Source: Anaerolineales bacterium
GTDB lineage: Bacteria > Chloroflexota > Anaerolineae > Anaerolineales > Villigracilaceae
Reading direction: 5' to 3'
DNA length: 64,000 nt
Assembly: GCA_023382595.1 (NCBI GenBank)
Contig: JAHDWB010000008.1
Span: 1 to 64,000, forward strand
A program made the position numbers and the translations under genes. This document shows positions 62,616 to 64,000 of this stretch, one piece after another; the first letter of the stretch is position 1; each line of letters begins with the position of its first letter. The notes under the pieces were generated by a model. It was not told where the DNA came from, searched no databases, and was given only the letters and a program-made list of their open reading frames with translations.

Positions 62616-63698
62616 CTATACCAACTTTAATTGTCTCAGCGCGAATTTCCCCGGGCGGATGGACAGGAGCATGATGATGGTGATCACTATTGCAGATGTG
62701 ATGCACCACGCACAAGTCGCGCCGATGACAAAAGGCTCAAGGAAGGTCAGGTAGATCGAGAAGAGCGTGCCGAACGCGCTTAAGGCAAGCAATGCGACAG
62801 TCGACCAGTTCGACAGAGTCCCTTTCGAGTAGCGGGCGAGAAGCCATGCAATCGCGATGGCGATGTAGCCGATCAATCCCAGCACGCCGATGGGCAGGAT
62901 TCCGAACAGGCGGGCGTACGCGCTTTGCTGCACGGTGTTGCAATCTCCCACCGGTCCGCAGACAGCAGTGACGTGAGCAGTTTCCACATAGGCAAGGTAG
63001 CCGGCTACGCCGACCCCGATCAGAGACAAGACCGGGATATACCAATTCCAGGAAATGGGCTCGGCTGTCTTTGCGCCTCTCTTTTTCCTTGTCGTTTTAC
63101 GAAATTCGCCAACTCCCCAAAGAACGGCGGTAAACATGCTGAATAGCACAACCACTGCAAGCAAGTTCCCAGCGGGGTCTCTTGAAAATTTTTCCTGCCA
63201 GGTTGCTGTATCCCCGATCGGAAGGGTGGTGGCGGTCTGGGTGGAATCGGCAGGTTCGAGTTGCGTTTGAGGCGAGGAGATGCCCAAATATTCGGGCAAG
63301 CCGGAAATATCGGGCCAGTCGATGCCGCCCTGCGCAAGGTAAGTTTCGATCAGGGCGGGGAATCGTTCGGGGATGTCGGCAGAGCCGATCAGGTAGATGT
63401 TTCCAACGACAAGGAAGGGAACTCCGCTGCTTTCCAGACCGAATTTTTGCAGCGCAGCGAGGAACAGTTTCTGCCCCTCGGGCTGGGTGACGTCAACGCC
63501 GACGATCTGGAGCTGGTCGCCGTATTTTTCAAGGAGCGGGGGAAAGGTGTTCTCGATGACGTAGTGACAATGCCCGCAGCTTGGGGAATAGAAGAACACG
63601 GTGCGCACAACGGCATCCGATGTCTGCGCGTGTGCGGAGGGGATGACCAATAAACTGGCAAGGATCAACAGGCTGAATACTGCAAGGATCTTTTTCAC
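62616..63698 (-). CDS. Thioredoxin-VKOR fusion (disulfide-forming membrane protein)
   Basis: A 360-residue protein starting at GTG 63698, which has AAGGAG seven bases upstream. A signal (about 1-25, ending AHAQ) leads into a thioredoxin-like domain with CGHCHYV (about 41-47), a linker, then a VKOR domain with five helices (from about 175) holding CGPVGDCNTV and the active pair CAWC near the end. VKOR passes electrons from disulfide catalysts to quinone. In most bacterial fusions the thioredoxin part follows VKOR; here it comes first. Confidence 0.92.
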   Translation of the reverse strand: MKKILAVFSLLILASLLVIPSAHAQTSDAVVRTVFFYSPSCGHCHYVIENTFPPLLEKYGDQLQIVGVDVTQPEGQKLFLAALQKFGLESSGVPFLVVGNIYLIGSADIPERFPALIETYLAQGGIDWPDISGLPEYLGISSPQTQLEPADSTQTATTLPIGDTATWQEKFSRDPAGNLLAVVVLFSMFTAVLWGVGEFRKTTRKKRGAKTAEPISWNWYIPVLSLIGVGVAGYLAYVETAHVTAVCGPVGDCNTVQQSAYARLFGILPIGVLGLIGYIAIAIAWLLARYSKGTLSNWSTVALLALSAFGTLFSIYLTFLEPFVIGATCAWCITSAIVITIIMLLSIRPGKFALRQLKLV

Positions 63699-63750
63699 GG
63701 CTTGCTCCTTATCTATAAACGAATTGTAACTTTTGAGTTTTGTGGGGCAA

Positions 63751-63764
63751 GTGAGATATGTCAC
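63751..63764. promoter_or_regulatory. GTGA-N6-TCAC palindrome 1 (CRP/FNR-type site)
   Basis: GTGAGATATGTCAC, a half-site arrangement used by CRP/FNR family regulators. It lies about 50 bases upstream of the VKOR start and about 200 bases upstream of the gene at 63962. Confidence 0.5.
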
Positions 63765-63917
63765 CGTTCGAGGGGATATTAAAGCAAATCGGAAGATTTT
63801 GCTTCTAAAGTTGCGCGCAATTTTAGAAAATCCGACCTACTTTCGCACATTATATGTATTCATTAGCGAATCTAATACTTGAATATTACCTTTATCACTT
63901 ATCCAAATATGGGAATG

Positions 63918-63948
63918 GTATAAAATCCCTTTTAGTGAAATATATCAC
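63918..63948 (+). promoter_or_regulatory. -10 box and GTGA-N6-TCAC palindrome 2
   Basis: TGGTATAAAAT near 63916 is followed by GTGAAATATATCAC (63935-63948), the same palindrome class as site 1, 13 bases before the ATG at 63962. A protein bound here would sit over the early transcribed region and would tend to repress. Confidence 0.5.
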
Positions 63949-63961
63949 AATTGGAGATGCA

Positions 63962-64000
63962 ATGAATAAAAAGATGATAGCGGGCGTTTTGATCGTGTTG
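63962..64000 (+). CDS. Start of a secreted or membrane protein (partial)
   Basis: Thirteen codons reach the window end: MNKKMIAGVLIVL, a typical signal-peptide start (Lys-Lys then hydrophobic). TTGGAG lies five bases before the ATG. The rest is outside the window, so no function can be given. Confidence 0.65.
   Translation, partial: MNKKMIAGVLIVL

Overview
The window reads as a chromosomal segment of a Gram-negative-type or monoderm environmental bacterium, most likely a member of the Chloroflexota (Anaerolineae). This is an inference. It rests on the gene mix (many threonine/proline-rich lipoproteins with LxxC lipoboxes, class III cyclase/AAA/TPR protein, DUF368, DUF1461, Asp23, a Trx-VKOR fusion), on the recurrent TATAAT promoters placed directly in front of start codons, and on the many palindromic repeats. 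No rRNA or other decisive taxonomic marker is present.

Layout. (1) 1-2482: the proximal end of a chromosomal integron. It has an integron-type tyrosine recombinase (intI, +) and, running away from it on the minus strand, one complete 711-bp cassette carrying a GNAT acetyltransferase, its attC, and a second gene (zinc ribbon) that is probably the next cassette. (2) 2560-5715: alaS behind a candidate Ala-rich leader peptide and terminator. (3) 5714-15180: an FGE-like membrane protein, a vWA lipoprotein, an amidohydrolase, mnmA, an S9 peptidase, small membrane genes, DUF368 and VanZ-like genes. (4) 25721-15180 (minus): an aminopropyltransferase-like gene, DUF1461, fabG, asp23, nusB, tatA/B, tatC, a modular lipoprotein and a penicillin acylase. 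(5) 34426-25768 (minus): a type I restriction-modification locus. hsdR is separated from hsdM by an AbiEii-like toxin pair and a REP-associated transposase with a palindrome cluster. hsdS is followed by a small membrane gene and then by a relic of an hsdS 3' end. (6) 34563-41537: paiB behind a 91-bp tandem duplication, the L25 gene behind a promoter-proximal terminator, and a tightly overlapping five-gene minus-strand operon (metallopeptidase, DsbA-like/cyclophilin lipoprotein, PrsW-like, trmI, Nudix). (7) 41595-49864: a GltD-like oxidoreductase, a MacAB-type exporter, an SH3 lipoprotein, an M32 carboxypeptidase and a lipoprotein. (8) 49916-53940: tRNA-Pro(CGG) followed by an AT-richer island with an orphan Rhs C-terminus, small membrane proteins (two of them paralogues) and a tyrosine recombinase remnant. 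(9) 53940-58581: a DUF4129-MoxR-DUF58 operon and a small unknown gene. (10) 58596-64000: a large double-cyclase/AAA/TPR protein, a Trx-VKOR fusion and the start of a secreted or membrane protein, with two GTGA-N6-TCAC palindromes between the last two.

A theme across the window is mobile palindromic repeats that have entered coding sequences in frame (alaS, hsdS, the Rhs gene, the 3' end of paiB), beside the same class of repeats in intergenic spacers. A second theme is TATAAT boxes 6-9 bases before ATG, which suggests frequent leaderless mRNAs. The most promising systems for follow-up are the chromosomal integron, the type I restriction locus with its membrane accessory gene and hsdS relic, the tRNA-Pro island with the orphan Rhs module, and the two attenuator-like leaders.
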